64,000 nucleotides of DNA, taken from assembly GCF_900108245.1 (NCBI RefSeq), contig NZ_FNUY01000001.1:310001-374000 (forward strand), read 5' to 3'. The notes under the pieces are model-generated. The model saw only the letters and a list, made by a program, of their open reading frames with translations. It had not been told where the DNA came from and did no database searches. The translations under genes and the position numbers were made by a program. Origin of the DNA: Allobosea lathyri. Lineage in GTDB: Bacteria; Pseudomonadota; Alphaproteobacteria; Rhizobiales; Beijerinckiaceae. Positions 9,132-17,851 of the stretch are shown here, one piece after another (position 1 is the first letter of the stretch; each line of letters opens with the position of its first letter).

Positions 9132-9953
9132 CTAGTCGAGCGCTACCCATTTGTCGGAGCGGCTCGCGACGCGGCCCTCCGATTGAAGCTTGAGGAGATG
9201 GGCGGTGACATTGCGCTCCGCGGCGCGTCGCAGCCACGGGTCCGTCTTGGAATAGAGCCGGTCGACCAGATCCCACGTCCCCACCGGCCCATCCTTGAGA
9301 GCCGCCGCGATCTCGTTCTCGCGCTTCAGCCGGTGGTCGAGCAATTGCCGCACATAGGGCTGCGGCTCGGGCAAGGGCGGGCCATGTCCGGGCAGGAACA
9401 GCGTGTCGTCGCGATCCAGCATGAGCTGCAGGCTGTTGAAATAGTCGATCATGTTGCCGCCCGGCGGCGAAACGATGCTGCTCGACCATGACATGACGTG
9501 GTCGGCGCTGAACACCACCCCGTCCTCGCGTGCGAAGCAGAGATGATCGCTGGCATGGCCGGGCGTATGGAGCGCGGTCATTCCGAGCACGCTGTCGCCA
9601 TCCCGCAGCAGGACATCGGGCGCAAACGAAGGATCGGCGCTCAGGTAAAAGGCGTAGGTCGTGGCGCCCGTGCGGGCCTTCAACGCGGCCGTCGAGCCGA
9701 GATGGTCGGAATGGGTATGGCTCAGCAGAATTGATCGCACCGCCCCGCCCGTCGCCCTCAGGATATCCTCGATATGGCCGTCATCATCGGGCCCGGGGTC
9801 GAGAACGGCGAAGCTGCCCTCCGCTTCGATCAGATATGTGTTGGTGCCATGATAGGTCATCAGGCTTGGATTATTGGCGACGATGCGGGAAATGCCGGGC
9901 AGCACGGGGTGGGGTACGCCGCGTTCCGGCTCCGCCTCTTTCAGAAACGCCAT
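9132..9953 (-). CDS. MBL-fold metallohydrolase (LACTB2-like)
   Basis: A 273-residue metallo-beta-lactamase-fold hydrolase. The metal-binding motif HTHSDH is at about residues 99-104, with further ligands in TPGHASDHLCF, FSADHVMSW and LPGHGPP. A winged-helix-like C-terminal domain (from about 205) fits the LACTB2 and glyoxalase-II-related group. It is the most downstream gene of a leftward set, after the acyl-CoA dehydrogenase and the DUF993 protein, though the gap of 189 bases leaves room for its own promoter. It may hydrolyse a thioester or lactone intermediate of that pathway, but LACTB2-type proteins can also be nucleases, so the role is open. Confidence 0.85.
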   Translation of the reverse strand: MAFLKEAEPERGVPHPVLPGISRIVANNPSLMTYHGTNTYLIEAEGSFAVLDPGPDDDGHIEDILRATGGAVRSILLSHTHSDHLGSTAALKARTGATTYAFYLSADPSFAPDVLLRDGDSVLGMTALHTPGHASDHLCFAREDGVVFSADHVMSWSSSIVSPPGGNMIDYFNSLQLMLDRDDTLFLPGHGPPLPEPQPYVRQLLDHRLKRENEIAAALKDGPVGTWDLVDRLYSKTDPWLRRAAERNVTAHLLKLQSEGRVASRSDKWVALD

Positions 9954-10082
9954 TCATCAAGTCCCGGCTCAAGCGGCATAAATCGCAACACCCGGTTCCG
10001 GGTGCGCCCGCGATCATCGCAGAGCCGCGCTTAAGCAGCCAGCCCGGAACGCCCTCCCGGCGGCAGGGCAGGGCTTCCTGAC

Positions 10083-10125
10083 GCGCAGGGCTTCGTGTTG
10101 CGCAGGGCTTCGTGTTGCGCAGGGC
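10083..10125. repeat. Short tandem repeat, 17-bp unit, 2.5 copies
   Basis: The unit GCGCAGGGCTTCGTGTT occurs twice without mismatch (10083-10099 and 10100-10116), followed by a partial third copy (10117-10125). A diverged half-copy (gcagggcttcctgac) lies just upstream. It sits immediately beyond the 3' end of the acyl-CoA dehydrogenase gene, in the gap before the MBL hydrolase gene. Confidence 0.8.
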
Positions 10126-10142
10126 GGCTGGGATTCCCGGAG

Positions 10143-11285
10143 TCAGGCTCCGTGCTTGATCAGCTCCCTGGCGATGATCGTGCGCTGGATCTGGTTGGTG
10201 CCTTCATAGATCTGGGTAATCTTGGCATCGCGGTAGAGCCGTTCGACCTCGACACCCTGAATATAGCCGGAACCGCCGAAAATCTGCACGGCATTGGCCG
10301 TCTGCGCGACCGCCATGTCGCTGGCAAAGCACTTTGCGATCGAGGCTGCCGAGGTCGCCGAAGCGCCGCGGTCGATCATGCCGGCGGCGCGTTCGACTAG
10401 AGCCCGCCCGGCCGCGATGTCCTTGGCCATGTCGGCCAGCATCCATTGCAATCCCTGATTTTCGAGGATCGGCTTGCCGAACTGGCGCCGCTCGCGGGCA
10501 TATGCCAGCGCCGCTTCCAGCCCCGCCTGCGCGATGCCGACCGCCAGCGCGCCGATGCCGACGCGCCCCTTTTCCAGAACGCTCATCATGATGTGGAAGC
10601 CGCGGTTCATCTCGCCGAGCAGGGCATCCTTCGGCACCAGCACATTGTCGAAAGTCAGGCCGCCGACCTGGCTCGCGCGCTGGCCCATCTTGTGTTCTTT
10701 CGCGCCACGCGTGACGCCTTCGGCGTGCAGGTCGACGATGAAGATACTCATGCCGCGATGCCCGGCCTGCGGCTCGGTCGAAGCCAGCACGAACCCCAGA
10801 TCCGCGACGGGCGCATTGTGGATCCAGAGCTTGCCGCCATTCAGCAGCCAGCCTTCGGCAGTCGGCTTCGCGGTCGTCTTGACGTTTGAAAGATCGGAGC
10901 CCGCTTCCGCCTCGGTCAGGCAATAGGCGATCCTGACGCGCGCGGCGAGGATATCGGGCAGGTGGCGCTGCTGCTGCTCGGGCGTCCCGTAACGCGTGAG
11001 GAGGGTCCCGATCAGCTCGACCACGCCGCATTGGTCGGCCACAGAGGCATAACCACGCGACAGCTCCTCCATGACGATCGCATAGGCCAGCGTATCGAGG
11101 CCCGCGCCGCCGAGTTCGCTGGGAACCGTGATGCCGAAAAGCCCCAGTTCGCCCATCTGGCGATAGATTTCAGCAGGAAACGCCTCGGTACGGTCGAGCT
11201 CGACCGCTACGGGGCGAACGACATCGTCGGCGAAGCGGCGTGTCGTGTCGCGGATCTGGTCGTAGATGGCGCTGTCGATTGTCAT
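10143..11285 (-). CDS. Acyl-CoA dehydrogenase
   Basis: A 380-residue FAD enzyme of standard length. Family landmarks are AYCLTEAEAGSDLSNVKTTA near residue 120, the FAD-binding WIHNAPVADLGFVLA strand, and ALAYARERRQFGKPILENQGLQWMLADMA. The catalytic Glu is in the C-terminal IYEGTNQIQRTIIAREL. It introduces the alpha-beta double bond into an acyl-CoA and passes electrons to ETF. It follows the DUF993 gene with a 69-base gap on the same strand and so is probably cotranscribed under the LacI-family regulator. Chain specificity cannot be read. Confidence 0.92.
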   Translation of the reverse strand: MTIDSAIYDQIRDTTRRFADDVVRPVAVELDRTEAFPAEIYRQMGELGLFGITVPSELGGAGLDTLAYAIVMEELSRGYASVADQCGVVELIGTLLTRYGTPEQQQRHLPDILAARVRIAYCLTEAEAGSDLSNVKTTAKPTAEGWLLNGGKLWIHNAPVADLGFVLASTEPQAGHRGMSIFIVDLHAEGVTRGAKEHKMGQRASQVGGLTFDNVLVPKDALLGEMNRGFHIMMSVLEKGRVGIGALAVGIAQAGLEAALAYARERRQFGKPILENQGLQWMLADMAKDIAAGRALVERAAGMIDRGASATSAASIAKCFASDMAVAQTANAVQIFGGSGYIQGVEVERLYRDAKITQIYEGTNQIQRTIIARELIKHGA

Positions 11286-11354
11286 GGCTGTGGCCGGACC
11301 TTCGTGTTCGGGGAATGCGAGCGCGAGACAGGCGCTGCGCGAGTGCGCGAGGCT

Positions 11355-12518
11355 TCAGGCAAGACCGTTGAGCGCGCAGAGCTGCTTCATCCGGCTCGCT
11401 GCGCGCTCGGGATCGGTGAAGAGATGCGCCCGGTCGGCCAGGCGAAAAAGCTCGGCGTAATGCAGGATGCCGCGCGCCGATTCCGCGCCGCCGACCATGC
11501 GGAAATGGGATTGGAAGCCGTTCAGCCAGGCCAGGAACACGACGCCGCATTTGTAATGCTGCGTCGGTGCCTCGAAGAGGCGGCGCGACAGCGCGACGGT
11601 CGGGTCGAGTATGGCATGATAACCGGCGAGGTCGTCGGCCGCGAGACGATCGAATGCGGCGGCGGCCGCCGGTGCGATCGGGTCGAAGATGCCGAGCAGG
11701 CCGTGGGAGAACCCTTGCGCGTCGCCGGCCATCAGCTCCGCATAATTGAAGTCGTCGCCGGTATACATGACGACCCCCGCGGGCAGCAGGCGACGCATGA
11801 CGACCTCCTTCTCGGCATCGAGAAGCGAGATCTTGATGCCGTCGATCTTGGCCGCGTTGTCGCGGATCAGCGTCAGCACGGTCTCCATGGCCGGCGTGAA
11901 GTCGCGCGATCCCCAATAGCCCGCCAGCGCCGGATCGAAGGCTTCGCCGAGCCAGTGCAGGATCACCTTCTCTTTCGTCTGCCGGATCAGATGGCCGTAG
12001 ACGCGCAGATAATCATCGGCGTTGCGTGCCGCACGGCAAAGGGCCCGGCTAGCCATGAGGATGATGCGCCCGCCATGGCGCTCGACATGGGCGATCTGCT
12101 CCTCATAGGCCGCGATGACGTCCTCGAGCGAATGCTCCGCGCGCAGGTCGAGCTGGTCCGTGCCCGCCCCGCAGGCGAGGTCGGCGCCCGGCGTCGCCCT
12201 CGCTTCCGACAGTGAACGTGCGATCAGCTCCGAGGCGTTGCTCCAATCGAGCCCCATTCCGCGTTGGGACGTGTCCATCGCCTCGGCGATCTTGAAGCCC
12301 AGCCCCCAGAGATGGCGCCGGAATGCCAGCGTGGCGTCCCAATCGACGGCCGGGCGCTCCCACGGTGTGATCAGCCTGAGCGGGTCGGCCACGACATGCG
12401 CGGCCGCATAGACGGTGCGTTGTGCCGGCGCCTCATGGCGTGTCGGGTAGGGCGATGCCGGCGACAACACGAAATCCGACAGCGTTCCGTCCAGAGCCGG
12501 CAGGGCGATCGTGACCAT
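11355..12518 (-). CDS. DUF993 family protein (dihydrodipicolinate-synthase-like TIM barrel)
   Basis: About 387 residues. It opens MVTIALPALDGTLSDFVL and continues RLITPWERPAVDWDATLAFRRHLWGLGFKIAEAMDTSQRGMGLDW, the pattern I associate with DUF993, a family related to the DapA/N-acetylneuraminate-lyase aldolases. ATG 12518 is chosen because GGAGG lies seven to eleven bases upstream; the in-frame TTG at 12530 would overlap that site. It is the first leftward gene from the shared LacI-regulated promoter region, and an operator palindrome lies directly upstream. A role as a retro-aldolase or decarboxylating lyase in the catabolic route is inference. The classical Schiff-base lysine is not assignable by eye. 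Confidence 0.75.
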   Translation of the reverse strand: MVTIALPALDGTLSDFVLSPASPYPTRHEAPAQRTVYAAAHVVADPLRLITPWERPAVDWDATLAFRRHLWGLGFKIAEAMDTSQRGMGLDWSNASELIARSLSEARATPGADLACGAGTDQLDLRAEHSLEDVIAAYEEQIAHVERHGGRIILMASRALCRAARNADDYLRVYGHLIRQTKEKVILHWLGEAFDPALAGYWGSRDFTPAMETVLTLIRDNAAKIDGIKISLLDAEKEVVMRRLLPAGVVMYTGDDFNYAELMAGDAQGFSHGLLGIFDPIAPAAAAAFDRLAADDLAGYHAILDPTVALSRRLFEAPTQHYKCGVVFLAWLNGFQSHFRMVGGAESARGILHYAELFRLADRAHLFTDPERAASRMKQLCALNGLA

Positions 12519-12531
12519 CAAGGCCTCCAAA

Positions 12532-12547
12532 AATGGAACGTTCCATT
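12532..12547. promoter_or_regulatory. LacI-family operator, proximal to the DUF993 gene
   Basis: A perfect 16-bp palindrome, AATGGAACGTTCCATT, centred on CG as LacI/PurR-family operators are. It lies 14 bases upstream of the DUF993 start codon, immediately beyond its Shine-Dalgarno. Its core GGAACGTTCC recurs in front of the LacI-family gene. A repressor bound here would block leftward transcription or initiation. Confidence 0.75.
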
Positions 12548-12629
12548 ATTATTATGCTGTGGAACCCTCAAATAGCGCCATTTCGCGGCGATTGAAAGCG
12601 TTCTTGCGATTATATATTCCGCATGATAG

Positions 12630-12639
12630 GGAACGTTCC
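12630..12639. promoter_or_regulatory. LacI-family operator, proximal to the regulator gene
   Basis: GGAACGTTCC, flanked as AGGGAACGTTCCATTA, matches 13 of 16 bases of the perfect operator at 12532. The two centres are about 95 bp apart, compatible with looping between two bound dimers. A/T-rich TATATATT at 12611-12618, with TTGAAA at 12592-12597 upstream, may be the rightward promoter, which would put this site at the transcription start. That promoter call is weak because its spacer is short. Confidence 0.7.
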
Positions 12640-12657
12640 ATTAGCCGGGGCAAGCCC

Positions 12658-13710
12658 ATGACCGAAGCTGAATCCGACAAGGGGCGCGTGACGATCATCG
12701 AGATCGCCAAGGCGGCCGGCGTGTCCAAATCGACCGTCTCGCTGGTTTTGACCGGGCGGGGCAGCGTCAAGCGCGAGACCGCCGAGCGGATCCAGCGCGC
12801 CATGGATCAGCTGGGCTATGTCTATAATCGCGGCGCGGCAGGGCTGCGCAATGCCGGCTCCAACATCGTCGGCATCGTCATCAACGACCTCTCGAACCCG
12901 TTCTTCGCCGAGCTGTCGATCGGCATCCAGAACGTGCTTCAGATGTCCGGTTACGTCGCCTTCCTGGCGCATACGGGCGAAAGCGTCTCGCAGCAATCTC
13001 AGGTCATCAGGATGATGCGCGAGAACGGCGCGCGCGGGATCATCCTGTGTCCGGCTCTCGATACGCGGCCCGAGGATGTCGAGGGGCTGGCGAGCGGCGA
13101 TGCCTCGCTTGTCCTGTCGATCCGCCGGATCGCGGGCTCGCAGGCTTCGCTGGTCGTGCCTGATAACCGAGCCGGCGCCGCCCGCATCACCCGCCATCTT
13201 CTGAATCTCGGCCACAGGCGCATCGCCTATGTCGGCGGCATGGGCTCGATGGTGGTTCGCCAGGATCGGTTCCAGGGCTTCGCTGACGCGATGGCGGATG
13301 CGAAATGCGCGATCGATCCGGGCCTCAACATCGAAAGCCTGCCGACCAAGGATGGTGGCGTTCGCGCGATGGGCGCGGTGCTGGCGCTCGCCGATCGGCC
13401 GACGGCCGTCGTTTGCTACAACGATGTCGTCGCCATCGGCGCGATGCTGGCGGCAGCGCGGCGAGGGCTCTCGGTCGGGACCGATATCGCCGTTGTCGGC
13501 TTCGACGATACCGAGGAGGCGCGCCATGTCGTGCCGGCGCTGACGACCGTGTCGGTCGATGCGGTCGGTCTCGGCGAACGCTCGGCGCGCATGCTGCTCG
13601 ACCAGATCGCGGATCGCAATGCGGCGGGTGCGACGTATGTCGGCGAGGCCAAGCTGATCATCCGCGAATCCTGCGGCATTCACCACCGGGCTCTGGCGGC
13701 TGCGGGATGA
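12658..13710 (+). CDS. LacI-family transcriptional regulator
   Basis: About 350 residues. The N-terminal LacI helix-turn-helix reads VTIIEIAKAAGVSKSTVSLVLTGRGSVKRETAERIQRAMDQLGYVYN. A periplasmic-binding-protein-like ligand domain follows (GIVINDLSNPFFAELSIGIQNVL to VVGFDDTEEARHVVPALTTVSVD). I start it at ATG 12658: the longer frame from 12511 would run through the operator and promoter region and has no conserved sequence. Two palindromes of LacI type flank the divergent promoters, so it very likely represses both its own rightward operon and the leftward DUF993 operon. The inducer is probably a pathway intermediate. Confidence 0.93.
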   Translation: MTEAESDKGRVTIIEIAKAAGVSKSTVSLVLTGRGSVKRETAERIQRAMDQLGYVYNRGAAGLRNAGSNIVGIVINDLSNPFFAELSIGIQNVLQMSGYVAFLAHTGESVSQQSQVIRMMRENGARGIILCPALDTRPEDVEGLASGDASLVLSIRRIAGSQASLVVPDNRAGAARITRHLLNLGHRRIAYVGGMGSMVVRQDRFQGFADAMADAKCAIDPGLNIESLPTKDGGVRAMGAVLALADRPTAVVCYNDVVAIGAMLAAARRGLSVGTDIAVVGFDDTEEARHVVPALTTVSVDAVGLGERSARMLLDQIADRNAAGATYVGEAKLIIRESCGIHHRALAAAG

Positions 13711-13802
13711 CGTCTCACCAATACCGGCCAGCCCGCGATCGCGCGGCCAATCCTGCCAATGCCCGCGGTCGACGCGCGGCTGTCCAAGAGGTCTGATCGA
13801 TC

Positions 13803-15395
13803 ATGGCATTCCCAACCGTTGTCTCGGCTGACGCTGCCGCCGCACTGATTCCCGATGGTGCGATTGTGACGGTGTCGTCCTCGTCGGGGCTTGGGTGTCC
13901 GGATGCCGTCCTGGCCGCCATCGGACGTCGCTTCGATGCCGAGGGCCATCCACGCAACCTCACCACGCTGCATCCGATCGCGGCCGGCGACATGTGGGGC
14001 ATCAAGGGCGTCGATCACATCGCCAAGCCCGGCCTGCTCGCCCGAATCCTCGGCGGATCCTATCCGTCGGGCCCGTCCTCGGCAGAGCCGCCCGCGATCT
14101 GGAAGATGGTTACGGGGAACCAGATCCCGGCCTATAACGTCCCGACCGGCATTCTCTTCGACATGCATCGCGAGGCCGCAGCCAAGCGGCCGGGCGTCCT
14201 CACCAAGGTCGGCATGGATACCTTCGTCGATCCCGCCCGCGAGGGCTGCGCGATGAATGCCAAGGCGGCGGAAGAGGCCATCGTCAAGCGCGTCACCTTC
14301 GATGGCGAGGACTGGCTCTACTTCAAGGCGATCGTGCCCGATGTCGCGATCATCCGCGCGACGACGGCCGATGAGCGCGGCAACCTCTCCTATGAACATG
14401 AGGGCGGCTATCTCGGCCCGCTCGATCAGGCGCTGGCGGTCAGGAACAATGGCGGCATCGTCATCGCTCAGGTGAAGCGTCTCGCCAAGAGCGGCACGCT
14501 GAAGCCGCATAATGTCATGGTGCCAGGTGTGCTGGTCGACGCGATCGTGGTCGCGCCCGACCAGATGCAGACGACGCAGACCCAGTACGACGCGGCCATT
14601 TCCGGCGAGGTCTTCCGCACCCTGTCGAGCTTCGAGCTGCCCGAGTTCAACCCCGCCAAGGTGATCGCCCGGCGCGTGGCGCAGGAGCTGCGCTACGGTA
14701 ATGCGGTCAATATCGGCTTCGGCATCTCTGCCAACGTGCCGCGTGTCCTGATCGAAGAGGGGCGGCATGGCGACGTGACCTGGGTCATCGAGCAGGGAGC
14801 GGTCGGCGGCGTGCCGCTGCTCGACTTCCAGTTCGGCTGCGCCTCGAACGCCGAGGCGATCGTGCCATCGCCCTATCAGTTCACCTATTTCCAGGGCGGC
14901 GGCTTCGACGTCTCGCTGCTGTCCTTCCTGCAGATCGATGCGAATGGCTCGGTGAACGTCTCGAAACTCGGTGTCCGCCCGCATGTGACGGCCGGTGCCG
15001 GGGGATTTGTCGACATCACCGCCCGCGCCAAGCGCATCGTCTTCTCCGGCTATTTCACCGCCGCCGCGGGTCTCGCGATCGAAGAGAAGGAGCTGAAGAT
15101 CGCTAGGGAAGGCAAGATCATGAAGCTGGTGAAAGAGGTCGAGCATGTCTCCTTCTCGGGCCAGCGCGCCGTCGCGCAGGGGCAGGACATCACCTACATC
15201 ACCGAGCGCTGCGTTCTCAGGCTGACGCCGAAAGGCATAGAAGTGACCGAGATCGCGCCCGGCGTGGACCTCGAGCGCGATATCCTGGCTCAGGCCGAAT
15301 TCCCGCTGATCGTATCGGATAATCTCAAGGTCATGGATGCGAACCTGTTCGATCCCGCGCCGATCGGCCTCGATATCGGGGGAGGCAGGGCATGA
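13803..15395 (+). CDS. Acyl-CoA:acetate/3-ketoacid CoA-transferase (fused alpha-beta, YdiF-like)
   Basis: A 530-residue single-chain family I CoA-transferase with both halves in one protein, as in YdiF. The N-terminal half carries IPDGAIVTVSSSSGLGCPDAVLAAIG. The C-terminal half has NIGFGISANVPRVL and then the catalytic Glu at about residue 330 in VIEQGAVGG, very near the Glu333 known for E. coli YdiF. The enzyme moves CoA between acids via a glutamyl-CoA intermediate. Its stop overlaps the following enoyl-CoA hydratase start (ATGA). In context it probably activates the imported acid that the dehydrogenase, hydratase and SDR then process. Confidence 0.9.
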   Translation: MAFPTVVSADAAAALIPDGAIVTVSSSSGLGCPDAVLAAIGRRFDAEGHPRNLTTLHPIAAGDMWGIKGVDHIAKPGLLARILGGSYPSGPSSAEPPAIWKMVTGNQIPAYNVPTGILFDMHREAAAKRPGVLTKVGMDTFVDPAREGCAMNAKAAEEAIVKRVTFDGEDWLYFKAIVPDVAIIRATTADERGNLSYEHEGGYLGPLDQALAVRNNGGIVIAQVKRLAKSGTLKPHNVMVPGVLVDAIVVAPDQMQTTQTQYDAAISGEVFRTLSSFELPEFNPAKVIARRVAQELRYGNAVNIGFGISANVPRVLIEEGRHGDVTWVIEQGAVGGVPLLDFQFGCASNAEAIVPSPYQFTYFQGGGFDVSLLSFLQIDANGSVNVSKLGVRPHVTAGAGGFVDITARAKRIVFSGYFTAAAGLAIEEKELKIAREGKIMKLVKEVEHVSFSGQRAVAQGQDITYITERCVLRLTPKGIEVTEIAPGVDLERDILAQAEFPLIVSDNLKVMDANLFDPAPIGLDIGGGRA

Positions 15396-16180
15396 GCGAT
15401 CCAGTCCAGAGCGACCCGGTCCAGCTCGTCATTGCCGATCATGTCGCGATCATCACGCTCGCACGGCCCGAGAAGCTCAACGCTCTCGACGAGACGATGG
15501 TCGCCTTGCTCGGCGAGGCCGCCGACAGGATCGACCGTGATCCGTCCGTTCGCGTTGCGATCCTGACCGGGGCCGGCAAGGCCTTCTGTGCGGGCGGCGA
15601 CATCGCGGCCTGGGGTGCGCTCAGCCCGCTCCAGATGGGGCAGGATTGGGTGCGCACCGGGCACCGCGTCTTCGACAAGCTTGCGCGGCTGAAGGTTCCG
15701 CTGATCGCGGCCTTGAACGGCCACGCGCTCGGCGGGGGGCTGGAACTCGCCGCGACTGCCGATTTCCGCATCTGCGAGGCCCAGGCCAAGATCGGGCTCC
15801 CCGAAACCGGCATCGGCATGATCCCGGGCTGGTCGGGCACGCAGCGTCTCGTGGCCCGCTTCGGCGCGGGCGTCGTGCGGCGGCTTTCGCTGATGGGCGA
15901 GATCGTGACGGCCGAGCGGGCGCTGTCGCTGGGTATCGTCGACGACGTCGTCGAGACTGGCTCTGTGTTGAACGCCGCGCGGATTGTCGCCGAGCGCGTG
16001 TTGGCGCGCGGGCCGGTCGCAACGACGATCGCCAAGCAGCTGATCAACGCGGCTGAGGGAGAGGATGCGGCGGCTGCGATGGAAATCCTCGCCGGTTCGC
16101 TTGTCTCCTACACCGACGACGTCAAGGCGGGCGTCGGCGCGTTCCAGCGGAAGCAGAAGCCGGTCTTCCAGGGCTCCTGA
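15392..16180 (+). CDS. Enoyl-CoA hydratase/isomerase family protein
   Basis: A 262-residue crotonase-fold protein. The CoA oxyanion region is AFCAGGDIAAWG. Both catalytic glutamates expected of a true hydratase are present: NGHALGGGLELAAT and KIGLPETGIGMIPGWSGTQRL. It starts in an ATGA overlap with the CoA-transferase, so the two are translationally coupled. It should hydrate the product of the acyl-CoA dehydrogenase encoded by the divergent half of the island. Some crotonases with these residues do other reactions, so the exact step is inferred. Confidence 0.9.
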   Translation: MSDPVQSDPVQLVIADHVAIITLARPEKLNALDETMVALLGEAADRIDRDPSVRVAILTGAGKAFCAGGDIAAWGALSPLQMGQDWVRTGHRVFDKLARLKVPLIAALNGHALGGGLELAATADFRICEAQAKIGLPETGIGMIPGWSGTQRLVARFGAGVVRRLSLMGEIVTAERALSLGIVDDVVETGSVLNAARIVAERVLARGPVATTIAKQLINAAEGEDAAAAMEILAGSLVSYTDDVKAGVGAFQRKQKPVFQGS

Positions 16181-16226
16181 CATGGCAGCGGACGCGGGTG
16201 GCGCATCGACAAGGGATGATCTCAGC

Positions 16227-16988
16227 ATGACACGGCCAGTTGCCCTGATCACTGGTGCCCGCCGCGGAATCGGGCGCGCCATCGCCGTCTCTCTCGCCCA
16301 AGCGGGATATGATATCGCCTTCACCGACATCGTCGCTGACGCTGCGGTGGACGAGACGACTGCAGCGCTGGAGGCCGAGGGTGCGCAGAGCCTGTTCGTG
16401 GCGCATGACGTTGCCGCAACCGAAAGCCATGCAGGCGTGATCGATGCCGTCTATGCGCGCTTTGGCCGGCTCGACTGCTTCGTCTCCAATGCCGGCATCG
16501 GAACGCCGGTTCGCGGCGACATGCTCGATCTCGCGCCCGAAACCTTCGATCATGTGCTCGGCGTGAACCTGCGCGGAGCCGCCTTTCTCAGCCAGTGCGT
16601 TGCACGCGCGATGCTGAAGCGGGAGGAGGGTGGCCGCACCATCATCTTCATCACCTCGGCCAGCACCGAGATGGTCTCGCCCGATCGCGCCGACTACTGC
16701 GTTTCCAAGGCCGCGCTGTCGATGTGGTCAAAGAACCTCGCCATGCGTCTGGCGCCGGAGGGATTCGTCGTTTTCGAGGTGCGTCCCGGCATCATCCGCA
16801 CGGATATGACTGCGGTCGTCGCAGCGAAATACGACCGGCGCATCGCCGAAGGCCTGGTTCCCGCCGGCCGGTGGGGCGAACCGGCCGATGTCGGCCGGCT
16901 TGTCACGGGGCTTGTCTCGGGGGCCTTCGCGTTCTCCACCGGCTCGGTCTTTGCAGTCGATGGTGGATTGCTGGTTCCAAGACTCTGA
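16227..16988 (+). CDS. SDR-family oxidoreductase (3-ketoacyl reductase type)
   Basis: About 253 residues, classical short-chain dehydrogenase. The cofactor motif is TGARRGIG at the N-terminus, then SNAGIG, the active-site Ser in IIFITSAS, YxxxK as YCVSK, and a C-terminal STGSVFAVDGG. ATG 16227 (MTRPVALITG) puts the nucleotide fold at the expected position; ATG 16182 is an in-frame alternative adding 15 residues. Its place after the hydratase suggests oxidation of the resulting 3-hydroxyacyl intermediate, although the family name stresses reduction. It lies 46 bases after the hydratase gene. Confidence 0.88.
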   Translation: MTRPVALITGARRGIGRAIAVSLAQAGYDIAFTDIVADAAVDETTAALEAEGAQSLFVAHDVAATESHAGVIDAVYARFGRLDCFVSNAGIGTPVRGDMLDLAPETFDHVLGVNLRGAAFLSQCVARAMLKREEGGRTIIFITSASTEMVSPDRADYCVSKAALSMWSKNLAMRLAPEGFVVFEVRPGIIRTDMTAVVAAKYDRRIAEGLVPAGRWGEPADVGRLVTGLVSGAFAFSTGSVFAVDGGLLVPRL

Positions 16989-17169
16989 AGAATACAGTTG
17001 ATAGGCGTTGCCGTTTCCCCGAACAAAGCGGCACGAGCGTGAGAGCGAAACAGCAGCCGGATTCAACCGGCTTCAGAACGAGGTGGAGAAGAAGACGTGG
17101 TCTTGATCGAGCCTGCGCCGACCGCATGCCTGTGCTGTACGCAACGTCCTGAGCGGGCGTCGCGCTGAC

Positions 17170-17841
17170 ATGGCGTATCAATTCGAATTTGCCGACGTCT
17201 TTGCGTATTGGCCGGAGCTGCTCAGGGGCGCCCTGCACACGCTGGTGCTGTCGGGTCTCGCCATGGTGATCGGCATGGTCGTGGCCGTGCTCGGCGCTCT
17301 CGGCAAGACATCGGGCCCGCGCTGGCTGCAATGGATTCTCGACGCCTATATCGAGGTCATCCGCAACACGCCCTTCCTGATCCAGATCTTTATGATCTAT
17401 TTCGGCCTGCCGGCGGCGGGCGTCCGGCTGTCCTCGGAGACGGCCGCGCTGCTGGCTCTGGTGGTCAATGTCGGGGCCTACGGCATCGAGATCATCCGCG
17501 CCGGCATCGAGAGCATTTCCAAGGGCCAGATCGAAGCCGGCAAGTCGCTGGGCCTGCGTCCCCTGCAGATTTTCCGCTACATCATCCTGAAACCGTCGAT
17601 CCAGGCGATCTACCCCTCGCTGACCAGCCAGTTCATCCTGCTGATGCTGAACTCGAGCGTCTGCTCGGCCATCGCCGCGGGCGAATTGACGGCTGCGGCC
17701 GGCGACATCCAGTCGCGCAATTTCCGCAGTTTCGAGGTCTATTTCGTCGTGACCTGCATGTATTTCGCCATGTCGGTGCTGTTCTGGGGCGCGTTCGCCG
17801 CCATAGAACGCGCCTGGCTGCGCAAACCCAGCCTGCGCTAG
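17170..17841 (+). CDS. Amino-acid ABC transporter permease (HisM/GlnP type), first subunit
   Basis: A 223-residue inner-membrane protein. The HisM-type core is VIRNTPFLIQIFMIYFGLPAAGVRL, and the EAA loop QIEAGKSLGLRPLQIFRYIILKPSIQAIYP contacts the ATPase. It has about five membrane segments. It starts 181 bases after the SDR gene and ends 10 bases before a second permease; the binding protein and ATPase follow. The four genes form a complete polar-amino-acid-type importer, probably feeding the CoA pathway encoded upstream. Confidence 0.93.
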   Translation: MAYQFEFADVFAYWPELLRGALHTLVLSGLAMVIGMVVAVLGALGKTSGPRWLQWILDAYIEVIRNTPFLIQIFMIYFGLPAAGVRLSSETAALLALVVNVGAYGIEIIRAGIESISKGQIEAGKSLGLRPLQIFRYIILKPSIQAIYPSLTSQFILLMLNSSVCSAIAAGELTAAAGDIQSRNFRSFEVYFVVTCMYFAMSVLFWGAFAAIERAWLRKPSLR

Positions 17842-17851
17842 GAGAACCGGC

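Noticed and set aside
10962-12215. 417-codon plus-strand frame opposite the acyl-CoA dehydrogenase and DUF993 genes
   Set aside because: Crosses two real genes in antisense and shows no domain signature.
12511-12657. N-terminal extension of the LacI-family regulator
   Set aside because: It runs through the twin operators and A/T-rich promoter region and adds nothing resembling a LacI N-terminus; ATG 12658 places the HTH correctly.
13680-15146. 488-codon minus-strand frame opposite the CoA-transferase
   Set aside because: The plus-strand gene has a catalytic motif and clear operon coupling; the antisense product has low-complexity Arg/His/Gly composition.
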